Source: Streptococcus mitis
GTDB taxonomy: Bacteria > Bacillota > Bacilli > Lactobacillales > Streptococcaceae
Direction: 5' to 3'
Assembly: GCF_002005545.1 (NCBI RefSeq)
Contig: NZ_LBMT01000001.1
Coordinates: forward strand, 1,944,301-2,008,300
DNA: 64,000 nt
Part shown: piece by piece, positions 18,377 to 27,606 of the stretch
How positions within the stretch are numbered: position 1 is the stretch's first letter
Layout: each line of letters starts with the position of its first letter
The notes under the pieces: generated by a model
Database searches by the model: none
Seen by the model: the letters and a program-made list of their open reading frames with translations, nothing else
Told to the model about the DNA's origin: nothing
Translations under genes and position numbers: made by a program

Positions 18377-19572
18377 TTTTTCTCCCTCAGGTAAGTATTG
18401 ATGGCTTGACGGTCATTTTCCAATTCTCCATCGACAATGGCATATTCAATCTCTGTTAAAATCTCTCCCAAGTCTGGGCCTGGTTGATAGCCATATTCAT
18501 TAATCAAAATACCACCGTTGATTTGGATTTCTTTCTTGTCATGAATGGTCAAACTCTGATAGGTTTCTGTGATGACTTGTGGGTTGACTGGTTTCCCTTG
18601 GGCCTGACGAAGATTTTCAGCCTGTAAAAGTAAATCCAAGTCAAAGCGATAACAATCGCGCTTGCTCAATTCTCCCTTTTCACGCAGAGCCAAAATAGTC
18701 AGCAAATCCTGAACTTGCTTGGCAAACTGGCGTGAGGTCTTCCAAGCCTTCAAAAATGGCTGCGCATTTTCAATCTCCAAAGCCCACAAAAGAGCTGCCC
18801 AGGCTTGTTCAGAGGATTCAAAGGTGAAATTAGCCTCCAAATCAAACAGTCTGTTGAGCTTGTCTTGGCTAGATGCCATATCAGGGAGATAGTCATAAGC
18901 TTGACTCTCAATCATGGAAGCCAAACCCCTTCTCCAAAATGGAGCCAGCATGAGTTTATCAAACTCAACGAAGGTACGCTCCACAGAAATTTTCTCCAAA
19001 AGCGGTGTCAAGGTCTTCATAGCTTTAAAGGTTTCTGACTCAAGTTCGAAACCAAGACTGGCCTGAAAACGGAAACCACGCATAATCCGCAAAGCATCTT
19101 CGTTGAAACGCTCACTAGCCACTCCAACTGCTCGTAAGACTTGCTTTTCCAAATCTTCTAGCCCATGGAACAAGTCAACGATTTCCCCTGTCTCATCCAA
19201 GGCAAAGGCGTTGACTGTGAAATCACGGCGTTTGAGGTCTTCTTCTAGCGAGCGCACAAAGGAAACCGCACTGGGTCTGCGATAGTCCACATAGACATCC
19301 TCTGTCCGAAAGGTAGTTACCTCGTACTCCTCATCCCCATCTAGTACCAAGACGGTTCCATGCTCGATTCCGATATCGGCTGTTCGCGGAAAAATCTGCT
19401 TGGTCTCTTCTGGATAAGAAGACGTCGCAATATCCACATCATGGATAGGACGATTGAGGAGGGCATCTCGAACAGAACCCCCAACAAAATAAGCTTCAAA
19501 ACCTGCTTCTTTAATTTTTTCTAATACTGGTAAAGCCTTCTGAAATTCAGAAGGCATTTGCGTTAATCTCAT
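18373..19572 (-). CDS. cca: CCA-adding tRNA nucleotidyltransferase
   Basis: 399 residues. It adds or repairs the 3' CCA end of tRNAs using CTP and ATP. Class II nucleotidyltransferase motifs are visible: GGSVRDALL (phosphate-binding), the DVDIAT metal-binding carboxylates and RRDFTVNA, followed by GLEDLEK and the [14 protein letters not shown] region that selects nucleotides without a template. It overlaps dapB upstream and the ABC-F gene downstream by four bases each, making a dapB-cca-ABC-F operon as in many streptococci. Confidence 0.95.
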   Translation of the reverse strand: MRLTQMPSEFQKALPVLEKIKEAGFEAYFVGGSVRDALLNRPIHDVDIATSSYPEETKQIFPRTADIGIEHGTVLVLDGDEEYEVTTFRTEDVYVDYRRPSAVSFVRSLEEDLKRRDFTVNAFALDETGEIVDLFHGLEDLEKQVLRAVGVASERFNEDALRIMRGFRFQASLGFELESETFKAMKTLTPLLEKISVERTFVEFDKLMLAPFWRRGLASMIESQAYDYLPDMASSQDKLNRLFDLEANFTFESSEQAWAALLWALEIENAQPFLKAWKTSRQFAKQVQDLLTILALREKGELSKRDCYRFDLDLLLQAENLRQAQGKPVNPQVITETYQSLTIHDKKEIQINGGILINEYGYQPGPDLGEILTEIEYAIVDGELENDRQAINTYLREKK

Positions 19573-20336
19573 AATAAGTGTTCTAATCCATAGACAAGCT
19601 CATGACGCTTGACAACTTCTTTAATTCCCAAATTGACCCCTGTCATGAAGGAGCTACGATCATAGGAGTCATGACGCAGGGTCAATCCTTCTCCCTGATT
19701 GCCAAAGATGACTTCCTGATGGGCTACCAAGCCTGGCAAACGAACTGAGTGAATACGCATGCCATCAAAGTCAGCACCACGAGCACCAGCAATCAGTTCT
19801 TCCTCATCAGTCGCACCTTGCTGAATAGACTCTCGAACTTCTGCCATCAATTCAGCTGTTTTAATAGCTGTTCCACTCGGGGCATCCTTTTTCTTGTCAT
19901 GATGGAGCTCGATAATCTCCACATTTGGGAAATATTTGGCAGCCTGCGTCGCAAATTGCATGAGCAAGACAGCACCCAAGGCAAAGTTAGGGGCGATCAA
20001 GCCACCCAAATCTTGAGCACGAGAAAATTCTTTTAGCTCTGCAATTTCTTCACTAGTAAAGCCTGTCGTTCCAACTACTGGAGCAAAGCCATTCTCAAGA
20101 GCAAAGCGTGTATTTTCATAGGCAACAGCTGGAGTAGTAAAATCTACCCAGACATCCGCTTCAAAGTCTGCTAAATCAACCTTATCCTTGAAAACAGGAA
20201 TACCCTGCCATTCTGACTCAGACTCACAAGGATCCAAAACTGCTACCAAGTCCAAGTCTGGATCAGCCAAGACCATCTGACAAGCAGCTTGGCCCATCTT
20301 TCCCTTAAAACCAGCAATAATTACTCGAATACTCAT
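19569..20336 (-). CDS. dapB: 4-hydroxy-tetrahydrodipicolinate reductase
   Basis: 255 residues. It reduces the dihydrodipicolinate precursor with NAD(P)H in the diaminopimelate/lysine pathway; in this organism lysine feeds the peptidoglycan stem peptide. Visible: N-terminal dinucleotide-binding GFKGKMGQA, the VDFTTP strand, VVGTTGFT, and the substrate-binding [15 protein letters not shown], which contains the catalytic His and Lys. Normal length. First gene of the dapB-cca-ABC-F run; the ribosome site (GAGTAGAG) is modest. Confidence 0.95.
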   Translation of the reverse strand: MSIRVIIAGFKGKMGQAACQMVLADPDLDLVAVLDPCESESEWQGIPVFKDKVDLADFEADVWVDFTTPAVAYENTRFALENGFAPVVGTTGFTSEEIAELKEFSRAQDLGGLIAPNFALGAVLLMQFATQAAKYFPNVEIIELHHDKKKDAPSGTAIKTAELMAEVRESIQQGATDEEELIAGARGADFDGMRIHSVRLPGLVAHQEVIFGNQGEGLTLRHDSYDRSSFMTGVNLGIKEVVKRHELVYGLEHLL

Positions 20337-20348
20337 CTCTACTCCTGT

Positions 20349-20577
20349 CTAAGATACAAAGGACGTTAGCTGCCCATGAAAAATAGGGAATGGCGCTGAC
20401 TTTCCACGAAAGGCCAGACAGGCATCTTTTTTCAAGAGGCAGGTAGTCCGTGTTCAATTGCTAAGATACAAAGCCTGTAGGAACACAAAGTGAAAATAGG
20501 AGTTTTGATCAAGAAGTGTCTACTCCTTGGAAAAACTATCTTTTTCACAGAGGGTTCCAGGCGTGTTCAACTGCTAA
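20349..20577. repeat. Two diverged tandem units of about 112 bp between degV and dapB
   Basis: CTAAGATACAAAG starts at 20349 and again at 20461; GTGTTCAAYTGCTAA ends each unit (20450 and 20563). The period is 112-113 bases, and between the borders the units share only patches (AAAATAGG, a CATCTTTTTT-like tract). No reading frame or known RNA family was recognised. It fills most of the 267-base gap. Confidence 0.7.
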
Positions 20578-20603
20578 CTTCTTAACTAGTCTAAAAGTGC
20601 CAA

Positions 20604-21452
20604 CTAAATCACTGGAATATAACCCAGAGCAATGCTTCCTGATCCTAGGTGGGTCCCAATGACACTACCAAATGTAGCAAGTGAAATATCCGTACCCACT
20701 CCAGACTCAAGCAAGTGTTGACGCAATTCCTCAGCCTTTTCAGGAGCATTTCCATGAATGACAATGACCCGGTATTGGCCTGAAGCCGTTGTTTCCTTGA
20801 TAATTTCAATTAATCGCTTGGTTGCTTTCTTTTCGGTACGAACTTTTTCGTAAACTTCAATCACACCTTGGTCATTGAAATAGAGGATTGGCTTAATGCT
20901 AAGCAAATTGCCCAAAATGGCTGCCCCATTTGAAAGACGTCCACCTTTCACTAAATGATCCAAGTCATCTACCATGATAAAGGCTGACGTACGGCTGATT
21001 TGAATGGCTAGCTTATCCTGAATGCTGGCAAAATCATCGCCCTGGTCACGCCAATTAAAGACGCTTTCAACCATGATACCCAGAGGAGCACTTGTAATTA
21101 AGGTGTCTGGAAAAGCAATGGTTAAGCCCTCATATTCATCTATCATATACTGGATATTTTGGTAAAAACCTGAAATTCCAGAAGATAGGAAAAGCCCCAA
21201 GGCATGGGTATAGCCTTGTTCTTTTAGCGAAGTTAAGATTTCATCTAACTTGGCAATACTTGGTTGACTGGTCTTAGGTAATTCAGATGCCTGAGCCATT
21301 TTTTGATAAAATTCCTCAGCAGTCAGATTGATACCTTCGACATACTCCTCACCATCAATATTGACAGGAATATCCAAGACATATAAATCTTCTCTTTGCA
21401 AGGTCTCTGCACTGAGATAGGCAGAAGAATCTGTGATAACAGCTAGTTTCAT
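20604..21452 (-). CDS. DegV/FakB family fatty-acid-binding protein
   Basis: 282 residues, normal DegV length. [14 protein letters not shown] starts the fold, PKTSQPS is the family signature around the fatty-acid carboxylate, and [10 protein letters not shown] and GGRLSNGAA are further conserved lipid-site loops. FakB proteins present exogenous fatty acids to the kinase FakA for phosphorylation and membrane lipid synthesis. Which fatty acid it prefers cannot be read here. It is one base from the upstream DUF1149 gene and likely co-transcribed with it. Confidence 0.9.
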   Translation of the reverse strand: MKLAVITDSSAYLSAETLQREDLYVLDIPVNIDGEEYVEGINLTAEEFYQKMAQASELPKTSQPSIAKLDEILTSLKEQGYTHALGLFLSSGISGFYQNIQYMIDEYEGLTIAFPDTLITSAPLGIMVESVFNWRDQGDDFASIQDKLAIQISRTSAFIMVDDLDHLVKGGRLSNGAAILGNLLSIKPILYFNDQGVIEVYEKVRTEKKATKRLIEIIKETTASGQYRVIVIHGNAPEKAEELRQHLLESGVGTDISLATFGSVIGTHLGSGSIALGYIPVI

Positions 21453-21453
21453 A

Positions 21454-21828
21454 TTAGAACTCCAAATTGATTCCTGGTAAGTCTAATGCAATTTCAGTTA
21501 CTTCGTAAGTCAAACGGTTGAGCATGTTCAAACATGGACGAGCCAAAGTTTCCACTTCTTCTTGGCTCAATTCACTTGGTTCATTGACAATACGGCCATC
21601 GATGTGGTTTACCTGTGAAATGGTTCCACTGATGACAAACTTATCAAATACAATCATAAAGGTCAAGATGACAATCAAGGAAGTCACTTGATTTTCTTGG
21701 TCATGTTGGAGCAATTGGAAGTTCACATCCACCTTAGTTTCAGGAGCTCCATTTTCATTTTCCCATTCAAAATTACGCGCATCAAAATGATACTGACTAA
21801 CAAATTCTTGTTCACGTTTAAGATTCAT
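21454..21828 (-). CDS. DUF1149 family protein
   Basis: 124 residues without signal peptide or membrane segment. Length, acidic character and the C-terminal [22 protein letters not shown] agree with the DUF1149 family of lactic acid bacteria, which is thought to have a SecB-like fold; the biological role is unknown. A single base separates its stop from the degV start. Family assignment moderately sure. Confidence 0.75.
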   Translation of the reverse strand: MNLKREQEFVSQYHFDARNFEWENENGAPETKVDVNFQLLQHDQENQVTSLIVILTFMIVFDKFVISGTISQVNHIDGRIVNEPSELSQEEVETLARPCLNMLNRLTYEVTEIALDLPGINLEF

Positions 21829-21901
21829 GTCTTTCTCCCTTGGCTACAATATTATAAGCTATTGTACCATAATTTTTTATTTTCATCTAGTTTTCTAGGA
21901 T

Positions 21902-23254
21902 TTAGTCAATCCCGATTTCAGCTCGAACTACATCTGCGATAGTATCAACATAGTAGTCCACTTCTTCTGTTGTAGGCGCTTCTGCCATAACACGCAAGAG
22001 GGGCTCTGTTCCACTTGGGCGAACAAGGATACGGCCGTTCCCCGCCATTTCTTCTTCCATCTTCTCGATGATAGCCTTGATAGCTGGCACTTCCATAGCC
22101 TTTTCCTTCATGGCATTTTCCACTCGGATATTGACTAATTTTTGTGGATAGATGGTTACTTCTGCAGCCAACTCTGACAAGCTCTTACCAGTTTCCTTCA
22201 TGATTTTGGTCAATTGAACAGCAGATAATTGACCATCACCAGTTGTATTGTAATCCATCAAGATGACGTGACCAGACTGTTCACCACCGAGGTTGTAGCC
22301 TGATTTTCTCATTTCTTCAACAACATAACGGTCGCCAACTGCAGTGACTACCTTGTTAATACCTTCACGGTCCAGGGCCTTGTGGAAACCAAGGTTAGAC
22401 ATCACGGTTGTCACAATTGTATTTTGAGCCAATTGTCCTTTTTCAGAAAGGTATTTTCCGATGATGTACATAATCTTGTCACCATCAACGATGTCACCAT
22501 TCTCATCAACAGCAATCAAACGGTCACTGTCTCCGTCAAAGGCCAAACCAATAGCTGATCCGCTTTCTTTGACCACTTCTTGAAGAGCTTCTGGGTGCGT
22601 AGAACCAACATTAAGATTGATGTTAAGACCGTCTGGCGTTTCCCCGATAACCGTCAATTGGGCACCAAGGTCTGCAAAGATTTGACGGGCACTAGTAGAA
22701 GCTGCTCCATTAGCTGTATCCAAGGCAACCTTCATTCCATCAAGAGGAGTTCCAGTTGAAACAAGGTAGCCTTCATACTTACGCAAGCCTTCTGGGTAAT
22801 CTACCAAAGTTCCCAAGCCTTCTGCACTTGGACGTGGAAGAGTGTCTTCTGCAGCATCTAGCAAGGCTTCAATTTCTGCTTCTTTTTCGTCATCTAGTTT
22901 GAAACCATCACCACCAAAGAACTTAATCCCATTATCAAGGGCTGGGTTGTGGCTAGCAGAAATCATGACACCTGCACTGGCTCCCTCAGTTTTTACCAAG
23001 TAAGCTACTGCTGGTGTTGCAAGGACACCAAGTTTGTAGACGTGAATCCCTACAGAGAGGAGACCTGCCACCAAAGCCGATTCCAGCATTTCCCCTGAAA
23101 TACGTGTATCACGTCCTACAAAAACTTTCGGTGCTTCCGTTTCATGTTGGCTAAGAACATAGCCTCCAAAACGACCTAGTTTGAAGGCCAATTCTGGCGT
23201 TAGTTCTACGTTAGCTTCTCCACGGACTCCATCAGTCCCAAAATATTTACCCAT
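21902..23254 (-). CDS. glmM: Phosphoglucosamine mutase
   Basis: 450 residues, standard length. It converts glucosamine-6-phosphate to glucosamine-1-phosphate for UDP-GlcNAc synthesis. Motifs: [10 protein letters not shown] at the N-terminus, catalytic phosphoserine loop ISASHNP, Mg2+ loop DGDSDR, sugar-binding GGEQSGH and phosphate-binding RPSGTEP. It follows cdaR by 24 bases; the cdaA-cdaR-glmM order is conserved in Firmicutes, where GlmM binds and inhibits CdaA. Confidence 0.97.
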   Translation of the reverse strand: MGKYFGTDGVRGEANVELTPELAFKLGRFGGYVLSQHETEAPKVFVGRDTRISGEMLESALVAGLLSVGIHVYKLGVLATPAVAYLVKTEGASAGVMISASHNPALDNGIKFFGGDGFKLDDEKEAEIEALLDAAEDTLPRPSAEGLGTLVDYPEGLRKYEGYLVSTGTPLDGMKVALDTANGAASTSARQIFADLGAQLTVIGETPDGLNINLNVGSTHPEALQEVVKESGSAIGLAFDGDSDRLIAVDENGDIVDGDKIMYIIGKYLSEKGQLAQNTIVTTVMSNLGFHKALDREGINKVVTAVGDRYVVEEMRKSGYNLGGEQSGHVILMDYNTTGDGQLSAVQLTKIMKETGKSLSELAAEVTIYPQKLVNIRVENAMKEKAMEVPAIKAIIEKMEEEMAGNGRILVRPSGTEPLLRVMAEAPTTEEVDYYVDTIADVVRAEIGID

Positions 23255-23278
23255 TTTTATAAAATCCTTTTCCTATTT

Positions 23279-24043
23279 TTAATTCGTTTTTGAACTAGTT
23301 GCTTTCGTTGACGAAGATGTCTCCGACGAACTGCTTGTGCTTGAACTTGGCGCTACTGGTTTTGTAGTGACCTTCATTGTTGTATCAAACGGAGTGATAA
23401 CTACTGGTAAGACTACCCCGTTGCGGTCGATTGCCTGCAAAGGTACTGAGCCACTGTAATTACCTGTTATGCGTTCGCTGGTTGGTAAAAGCGCAATAAC
23501 TTTGTCAATCTTAGCTAATGTTTCCTGGTCAGTTGTGACCGAAACGCGTTCATTGGACACGGTTACACTATCAAGTTGTAGCTTGGGATCAATCTGGCTT
23601 TGGTCAACTTGTGGCACCACAATCATCCCATCTCGCTTAACCTTCTTCCCAACTTTCACTGTGATCTTTTGAGGCGTTGCTACAGCGGTCAATCCACTAG
23701 GAAGATTTTCTATGTTCAAGGGAACTTCAATCGTTCCAACACTAGCATCTGTCAAATCCGCTGTCACCTTAAACTTACGAGTGCTTTCCTGCATTTCACT
23801 GGCCAAGGTCACACGATTGGCACCTGTCAGTACAACTGAAACTTCTGATGCAAATCCGCTAATAAAGTACTGGTCATCATCATAGTGAATATCGATAGGA
23901 ACGTTCGTTATCGTATTGGTATAGGTTTCTGATTTGACCTGCCTTACAGTATTGTTATTTTGAAAATTAGTCGATGTTGCATAGATGAATAAGACACAAG
24001 CAAAAAAGAGAGATGAAATGATATATAGACTATTTTTTCTCAT
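23279..24043 (-). CDS. cdaR: CdaA regulatory protein (YbbR domains)
   Basis: 254 residues: one N-terminal membrane helix (about 6-24), then extracytoplasmic YbbR repeats, two to three copies judged from recurrent patterns such as VPLNIENLPSGLTAVATPQ, and a Ser/Thr-rich tail. CdaR regulates the c-di-AMP cyclase CdaA at the membrane. Its start overlaps the cdaA stop by 14 bases, so translation is coupled. The low-complexity tail (SSSTSSSSETSSSTK) is probably a flexible wall-facing segment. Confidence 0.92.
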   Translation of the reverse strand: MRKNSLYIISSLFFACVLFIYATSTNFQNNNTVRQVKSETYTNTITNVPIDIHYDDDQYFISGFASEVSVVLTGANRVTLASEMQESTRKFKVTADLTDASVGTIEVPLNIENLPSGLTAVATPQKITVKVGKKVKRDGMIVVPQVDQSQIDPKLQLDSVTVSNERVSVTTDQETLAKIDKVIALLPTSERITGNYSGSVPLQAIDRNGVVLPVVITPFDTTMKVTTKPVAPSSSTSSSSETSSSTKATSSKTN

Positions 24044-24887
24044 ATTTCCAACCTCCTAGCAAACGGTCCTTGAAACTGACTTTTTCCTCAACAACTGGCA
24101 AAAGAATTGCTCGTAGCTCTGCTTCAAATTCTTCAATCGTCAAGTCGTGCTTGAAAACACCGTTATAGGTAATAGAAATGCCACCTGTTTCCTCTGAGAC
24201 GATAAAGGTCAAGGCGTCGGACACTTCTGATAAACCGATAGCTGCCCGGTGTCTGGTCCCAAATTCCTTGGAAATCCCTGTACTTTCTGTCAAGGGCAGA
24301 TAGGCAGAAGTTACCGCAATCCGATTTTCTCTGATAATCACAGCACCATCATGTAGAGGAGTGTTGGGGATAAAGATATTAATAAGGAGTTCTGCCGAAA
24401 TTTTGGCATCCAAGGGAATTCCTGTCGCGATGTATTCTTGTAAGGTCCGAACTCGTTGAATGGCAACCAGAGCACCAATCTTACGGGGACTCATGTATTC
24501 AACTGACTTAACAAAGGCACGAATCATTTTCTCTTCTGCACTAATTTGAGTAGTAGAAAAGAAATCTGTCGCCCTTCCCAAACGTTCCAAACCAGTCCGA
24601 ATCTCTGGAGAGAAGATAACAACCGCAGCAATAACCCCATAGGTAATAATCTGATTAATCAACCAAGAAATCGTTGTTAAACCAAGGATATTGGCCACGA
24701 CCTGGGCTAATACAAAAATCAAGACCCCCCGCACCAAAATCATAATCTTGGTACCAGCTATCGCTTTTGTAAAACGATACAAAACATAGGTCACAATCAA
24801 AATATCAAACAGATTGATGGCAATACTCCAAGGACTAGAAAACAAGCTAGTCCAATATTGCAGATTGGATAATTGTTGAAAGTTCAT
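24030..24887 (-). CDS. cdaA: Diadenylate cyclase CdaA
   Basis: 285 residues from the ATG at 24887, which has GAGGAGA upstream; an in-frame ATG 57 bases earlier adds an unlikely charged leader. Three hydrophobic segments precede the DAC domain, whose LHDGAVII (DGA) and TRHRAAIG (RHR) motifs are intact. It joins two ATP into c-di-AMP, which controls potassium, turgor and wall homeostasis. First gene of cdaA-cdaR-glmM. Confidence 0.96.
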   Translation of the reverse strand: MNFQQLSNLQYWTSLFSSPWSIAINLFDILIVTYVLYRFTKAIAGTKIMILVRGVLIFVLAQVVANILGLTTISWLINQIITYGVIAAVVIFSPEIRTGLERLGRATDFFSTTQISAEEKMIRAFVKSVEYMSPRKIGALVAIQRVRTLQEYIATGIPLDAKISAELLINIFIPNTPLHDGAVIIRENRIAVTSAYLPLTESTGISKEFGTRHRAAIGLSEVSDALTFIVSEETGGISITYNGVFKHDLTIEEFEAELRAILLPVVEEKVSFKDRLLGGWKYEKK

Positions 24888-25001
24888 CTGCTGTCTCCTC
24901 TCTGTCCAAACACGTTCCTCTCTATTATACCATTTTTCTGGCATTTTTTTCCCTATCCTACTTCATTTTAAATTAAAGAAAAAATATGATAAAATAAACT
25001 G

Positions 25002-25105
25002 ATACTCAATGAAAATCAAAGAGCAAACTAGGAAGCTAGCCGCAGGCTGTACTTGAGTACGGTAAGGCGACGCTGACGTAGTTTGAAGAGATTTTCTAAG
25101 AGTAT
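25002..25105 (-). repeat. BOX element (boxC-boxA form)
   Basis: Bounded by ATACTCAATGAAAATC and its counterpart GATTTTCTAAGAGTAT, with GGCGACGCTGACG inside, matching the boxA core used in BOX typing. The length of 104 bases means boxA plus boxC with no boxB. It ends 25 bases before the reductase ATG, so it lies in that gene's leader or promoter region. Confidence 0.9.
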
Positions 25106-25130
25106 GACTAGAAAAAACAAAGGAGAAACC

Positions 25131-26099
25131 ATGTCTCAACTCTATGATATCACTATTGTAGGTGGTGGTCCTGTCGGGCTTTTTGCAGCCTTCTATGCCC
25201 ACCTACGCCAAGCCAAGGTCCAAATCATCGACTCCCTTCCCCAACTAGGTGGACAACCTGCTATTCTCTATCCTGAAAAGGAAATCCTCGACGTTCCAGG
25301 TTTCCCAAACCTGACTGGAGAAGAATTGACCAACCGCTTGATTGAACAACTAAACGGCTTCGATACCCCTATTCATCTCAATGAAACGGTTCTTGAGATT
25401 GAAAAACAAGAAGAAGGCTTTGCCATTACCACTTCTAAAGGAAGTCACCTATCTAAAACTGTTATCATTGCTATGGGTGGCGGTGCCTTCAAACCACGTC
25501 CTTTGGAACTAGAAGGCGTTGAGGGCTATGAAAATATCCACTACCACGTTTCCAACATCCAGCAATATGCTGGTAAGAAAGTGACGATTCTTGGTGGAGG
25601 AGACTCGGCTGTTGATTGGGCTTTAGCTTTTGAAAAAATTGCACCAACTACCCTTGTTCACCGCAGAGATAATTTCCGCGCCTTGGAACACAGTGTTCAA
25701 GCCTTACAGGAATCATCTGTGACCATCAAGACACCATTCGTCCCTAGCCAACTCCTTGGAGATGGAAAAACGCTCGATAAACTTGAAATCACAAAAGTCA
25801 AATCTGATGAAACCGAAACGATTGACCTAGACCACCTCTTTGTCAACTATGGTTTCAAATCTTCTGTCGGTAACCTTAAAAACTGGGGTCTGGACCTCAA
25901 CCGTCACAAGATTATCGTCAACAGCAAGCAAGAATCTAGCCAAGCAGGTATCTATGCTATCGGTGACTGCTGCTACTATGATGGAAAAATTGATCTGATT
26001 GCGACAGGGCTTGGAGAAGCACCAACCGCTGTCAACAATGCCATCAACTACATTGACCCTGAGCAAAAAGTGCAGCCAAAACACTCAACCAGTTTATAA
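25131..26099 (+). CDS. Ferredoxin/flavodoxin-NADP+ reductase, thioredoxin-reductase-like (type 2)
   Basis: 322 residues from the ATG at 25131, preceded by AAAGGAG; the earlier in-frame ATG lies in the BOX element. FAD-binding GGGPVGLFAAFYA and NADPH-binding GGGDSAVDWAL are clear, and the C-terminal YAIGDCCYYDGKIDLIATGLGEA is the second FAD motif. The redox CxxC of thioredoxin reductase is missing, so this is the FNR type (Bacillus YumC). It passes electrons between NADPH and ferredoxin or flavodoxin in the cytoplasm. A strong terminator follows. Confidence 0.92.
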   Translation: MSQLYDITIVGGGPVGLFAAFYAHLRQAKVQIIDSLPQLGGQPAILYPEKEILDVPGFPNLTGEELTNRLIEQLNGFDTPIHLNETVLEIEKQEEGFAITTSKGSHLSKTVIIAMGGGAFKPRPLELEGVEGYENIHYHVSNIQQYAGKKVTILGGGDSAVDWALAFEKIAPTTLVHRRDNFRALEHSVQALQESSVTIKTPFVPSQLLGDGKTLDKLEITKVKSDETETIDLDHLFVNYGFKSSVGNLKNWGLDLNRHKIIVNSKQESSQAGIYAIGDCCYYDGKIDLIATGLGEAPTAVNNAINYIDPEQKVQPKHSTSL

Positions 26100-26104
26100 A
26101 AAAG

Positions 26105-26134
26105 AACCACGAGTCACATAGGATTCGTGGTTTT
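26105..26134 (+). terminator. Terminator after the reductase gene
   Basis: AACCACGA and TCGTGGTT pair, followed by a T tract, six bases past the stop codon. Confidence 0.8.
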
Positions 26135-26140
26135 AAAATG

Positions 26141-26188
26141 AACTACACCTCAAAAGTTAGACAGAAATACATCTAACTTCTGATATGC
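26141..26188. repeat. Possible insertion-sequence end remnant (AACTACACCTCAAAAGTTAG)
   Basis: CACCTCAAAAGTTAGACAG resembles the terminal repeat of an IS3-type element, and AAGTTAGA / TCTAACTT form a hairpin here. No transposase follows. It lies in the 303-base gap 26100-26402, which otherwise holds the reductase terminator and AT-rich DNA before the next promoter. The IS family is a guess. Confidence 0.35.
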
Positions 26189-26334
26189 AGCCCACCTTCT
26201 CTTTGCTCTTGTTTGAATAAGAAATTTTTTGAAGAATCATTAGATTATACAAAGTATTCATATCAGCCTTTTAAAGCTATATAAAAACTCTCCAACTATT
26301 CTATTATACCATATAAAAAAATAAATAAATAGAC

Positions 26335-26382
26335 TTGTTTTTTTCTTTTTTTGACGTATACTAATAATAGAAAGCGCTTTAA
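26335..26382 (+). promoter_or_regulatory. Promoter with candidate cre (CcpA) site for the accessory gene pair
   Basis: -35 TTGTTT (26335-26340), 16-base spacer, -10 TATACT (26357-26362). Directly at the expected start lies AGAAAGCGCTTTAA with the perfect palindrome AAAGCGCTTT (26371-26380), close to the catabolite-responsive element consensus. Its position would predict repression by CcpA on preferred sugars. Inferred. Confidence 0.5.
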
Positions 26383-26402
26383 ATAAAATAAAAGGAGGTT
26401 TT

Positions 26403-26618
26403 ATGAGGAAAGTAAATAAGGACATTTTATTCTTAACTGGAATCATAGTTTTATGTTTTGGTTTTTTATTATTTCACATCAACCCCTATTATGCCGAACC
26501 CTATGCGACACTGAAAGAAAGAATAAATTTATTCTTTTGGCAACTATATTGGAGACCTGTAGGAACTCTCAGTATTATTTCGGGTTGCATTATAACTTTC
26601 AAAGGATTGAAAAAATAA
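26403..26618 (+). CDS. Small membrane protein of unknown function, 71 residues
   Basis: The ATG at 26403 has AAAGGAGG seven bases upstream, a strong site. The product has two hydrophobic stretches (ILFLTGIIVLCFGFLLFHI, about 8-26, and VGTLSIISGCIITFKGL, about 52-68) with a charged, aromatic middle (LKERINLFFWQLYW), so a two-helix membrane protein. No family recognised. It is ten bases upstream of a secreted-protein gene and shares its promoter. A role as partner or immunity protein of the secreted product is possible but unsupported beyond position. Confidence 0.65.
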   Translation: MRKVNKDILFLTGIIVLCFGFLLFHINPYYAEPYATLKERINLFFWQLYWRPVGTLSIISGCIITFKGLKK

Positions 26619-26628
26619 TCTTTTACTC

Positions 26629-27222
26629 ATGAAGAAAAAATTTGTTATGATTAAACTGAAACTATTGTTTTTCTCTCTACTATCAAGTCTATTATTCTTA
26701 GTCACAACATCTACGGTTTTTGCTGATGTCTATCCTGGTACAAATTATGAAATTGTATCTAATCGTATTGTAAAAGATATCAACACAGGAGAGTTATTGT
26801 CATTTTATACAACTGAACTTAGAGACGCCTATTTAGAGTCTAAATCTACGTATCAGACTCGTTCTAATGCAACTGGTGTTGCAGACTATAGAACTAAATA
26901 CTCTCACTCTTACAAGAAAAGCACCACATCAGGTCCTGTAAGTTCAACTGCCTATGGTGGAAAAGCTGGAGCTACTCTGACTGTAGGTGCAGGTGTTAGC
27001 TTTTCTGCTCCGGAGTCTGGAGCTGGACTTAGTTTAAATCACTCAGTCTCCCATAACGTACCACCCTACACTTATGGTTATATTAGACTAAAAGCATCTT
27101 ACACAGTAAACGTTCGTAAACTAGAAGTTAGATACTTAGGCACCAACAAATGGGTTCCAGCTGGTGAAACCTCTACTATATCGAATGTTAGCGTTTGGAG
27201 CGAACTGGTCACTTGGAAATAA
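26629..27222 (+). CDS. Secreted protein of unknown function, 197 residues
   Basis: The signal peptide runs to about residue 32 (LLFFSLLSSLLFLVTTSTVFA, then DVYPG). An alternative start at 26647 (MIKLKLL) would shorten the n-region. The mature part (~165 residues) is rich in Ser, Thr, Gly and Tyr, has no Cys, and contains GAGVSFSAPESGAGLSLNHS and YIRLKASYTVNVRKLEVRY, suggesting beta structure. No LPxTG, lipobox or choline-binding repeat, so it should be released or loosely held. I do not recognise the family. It shares an apparent operon with the preceding membrane protein; the gap holds no second promoter. Confidence 0.65.
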   Translation: MKKKFVMIKLKLLFFSLLSSLLFLVTTSTVFADVYPGTNYEIVSNRIVKDINTGELLSFYTTELRDAYLESKSTYQTRSNATGVADYRTKYSHSYKKSTTSGPVSSTAYGGKAGATLTVGAGVSFSAPESGAGLSLNHSVSHNVPPYTYGYIRLKASYTVNVRKLEVRYLGTNKWVPAGETSTISNVSVWSELVTWK

Positions 27223-27283
27223 CTCATTAGAGACTGGGTAAAAACTCAATTTCAGGAGAAAATGAAATAAATTTTCTCACAAT

Positions 27284-27331
27284 AAAACGCATAGTATCAC
27301 GGTTTTCAATATCTGATATTATGCGTTTTTG
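27284..27331. terminator. Long hairpin closing the accessory gene pair (terminator-like repeat)
   Basis: AAAACGCATAGTATC and GATATTATGCGTTTT form a 15-base stem (one non-Watson-Crick position) with a 16-base loop and a T tail, 62 bases after the secreted-protein gene. Its length and symmetry resemble mobile terminator-like repeats of pneumococci more than an ordinary terminator. It opens the 513-base gap 27223-27735, which also holds the toxin/antisense module below. Confidence 0.6.
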
Positions 27332-27410
27332 ATTTTAAAGAGCTAAATTTCTTAACTTAATGACATTGCTTTTTGCCTTTCCCCTTCTTTTTCAAAAAGC
27401 AAAAATGTCC

Positions 27411-27439
27411 TATCAAATTGATAGAGCATGTGATATAAT
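27411..27439 (+). promoter_or_regulatory. Promoter of the Fst-like toxin mRNA
   Basis: Extended -10 TGATATAAT (TATAAT 27434-27439). The -35 position holds TATCAA, a poor hexamer. The block 27415-27441 is nearly the same as the antisense RNA promoter read on the other strand (AGAGCATGTGA shared), so the two promoters look like inverted copies. Confidence 0.5.
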
Positions 27440-27483
27440 AACGACGGCACTAACAATACGCCTTGGAAAAGGAGGTATTACAG

Positions 27484-27579
27484 ATACTAGAACTTCTCAA
27501 AATAGTACTTATCGCAGTCATCGAGAGTATCATCTCATGGCTGGTGACTCGTTGGCTAGTCGATCACTTCGACAAGTAA
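27484..27579 (+). CDS. Fst-like type I toxin peptide, 31 codons, ATA at the start position
   Basis: AAAGGAGG ends eight bases before ATACTAGAACTT, from which the frame reads (I)LELLKIVLIAVIESIISW then LVTRWLVDHFDK and TAA: a single hydrophobic helix with a charged tail, the Fst/Ldr toxin pattern. The expected ATG is ATA here. The matching 17-base copy at 27660 reads ATGCTAGAACTTCTCAA, so ATG was probably ancestral. An in-frame TTG at 27463 lacks its own ribosome site. If the toxin is not translated, the module is a relic; a rare ATA start cannot be excluded. Fst peptides insert into the host membrane when the antisense RNA is lost. Confidence 0.55.
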   Translation: MLELLKIVLIAVIESIISWLVTRWLVDHFDK

Positions 27580-27606
27580 CCTTCCTGGTTAGTGCTATCT
27601 AACCCA

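Noticed and set aside
20337..20603. Small gene or attenuator between degV and dapB
   Set aside because: No frame with a ribosome site and no terminator/antiterminator pair; only the tandem repeat can be supported.
25083..25130. Earlier in-frame ATG for the reductase
   Set aside because: It falls inside the BOX element; the ATG at 25131 has AAAGGAG and begins the conserved protein.
26258..26446. 62-codon minus-strand frame in the AT-rich gap before the accessory genes
   Set aside because: It overlaps the promoter and start of the plus-strand gene, and its low-complexity Lys/Phe content fits chance in AT-rich DNA.
27360..27602. 80-codon plus-strand frame across the toxin region
   Set aside because: It runs in another frame through the promoter and the ribosome site of the Fst-like gene and has no start signal of its own.
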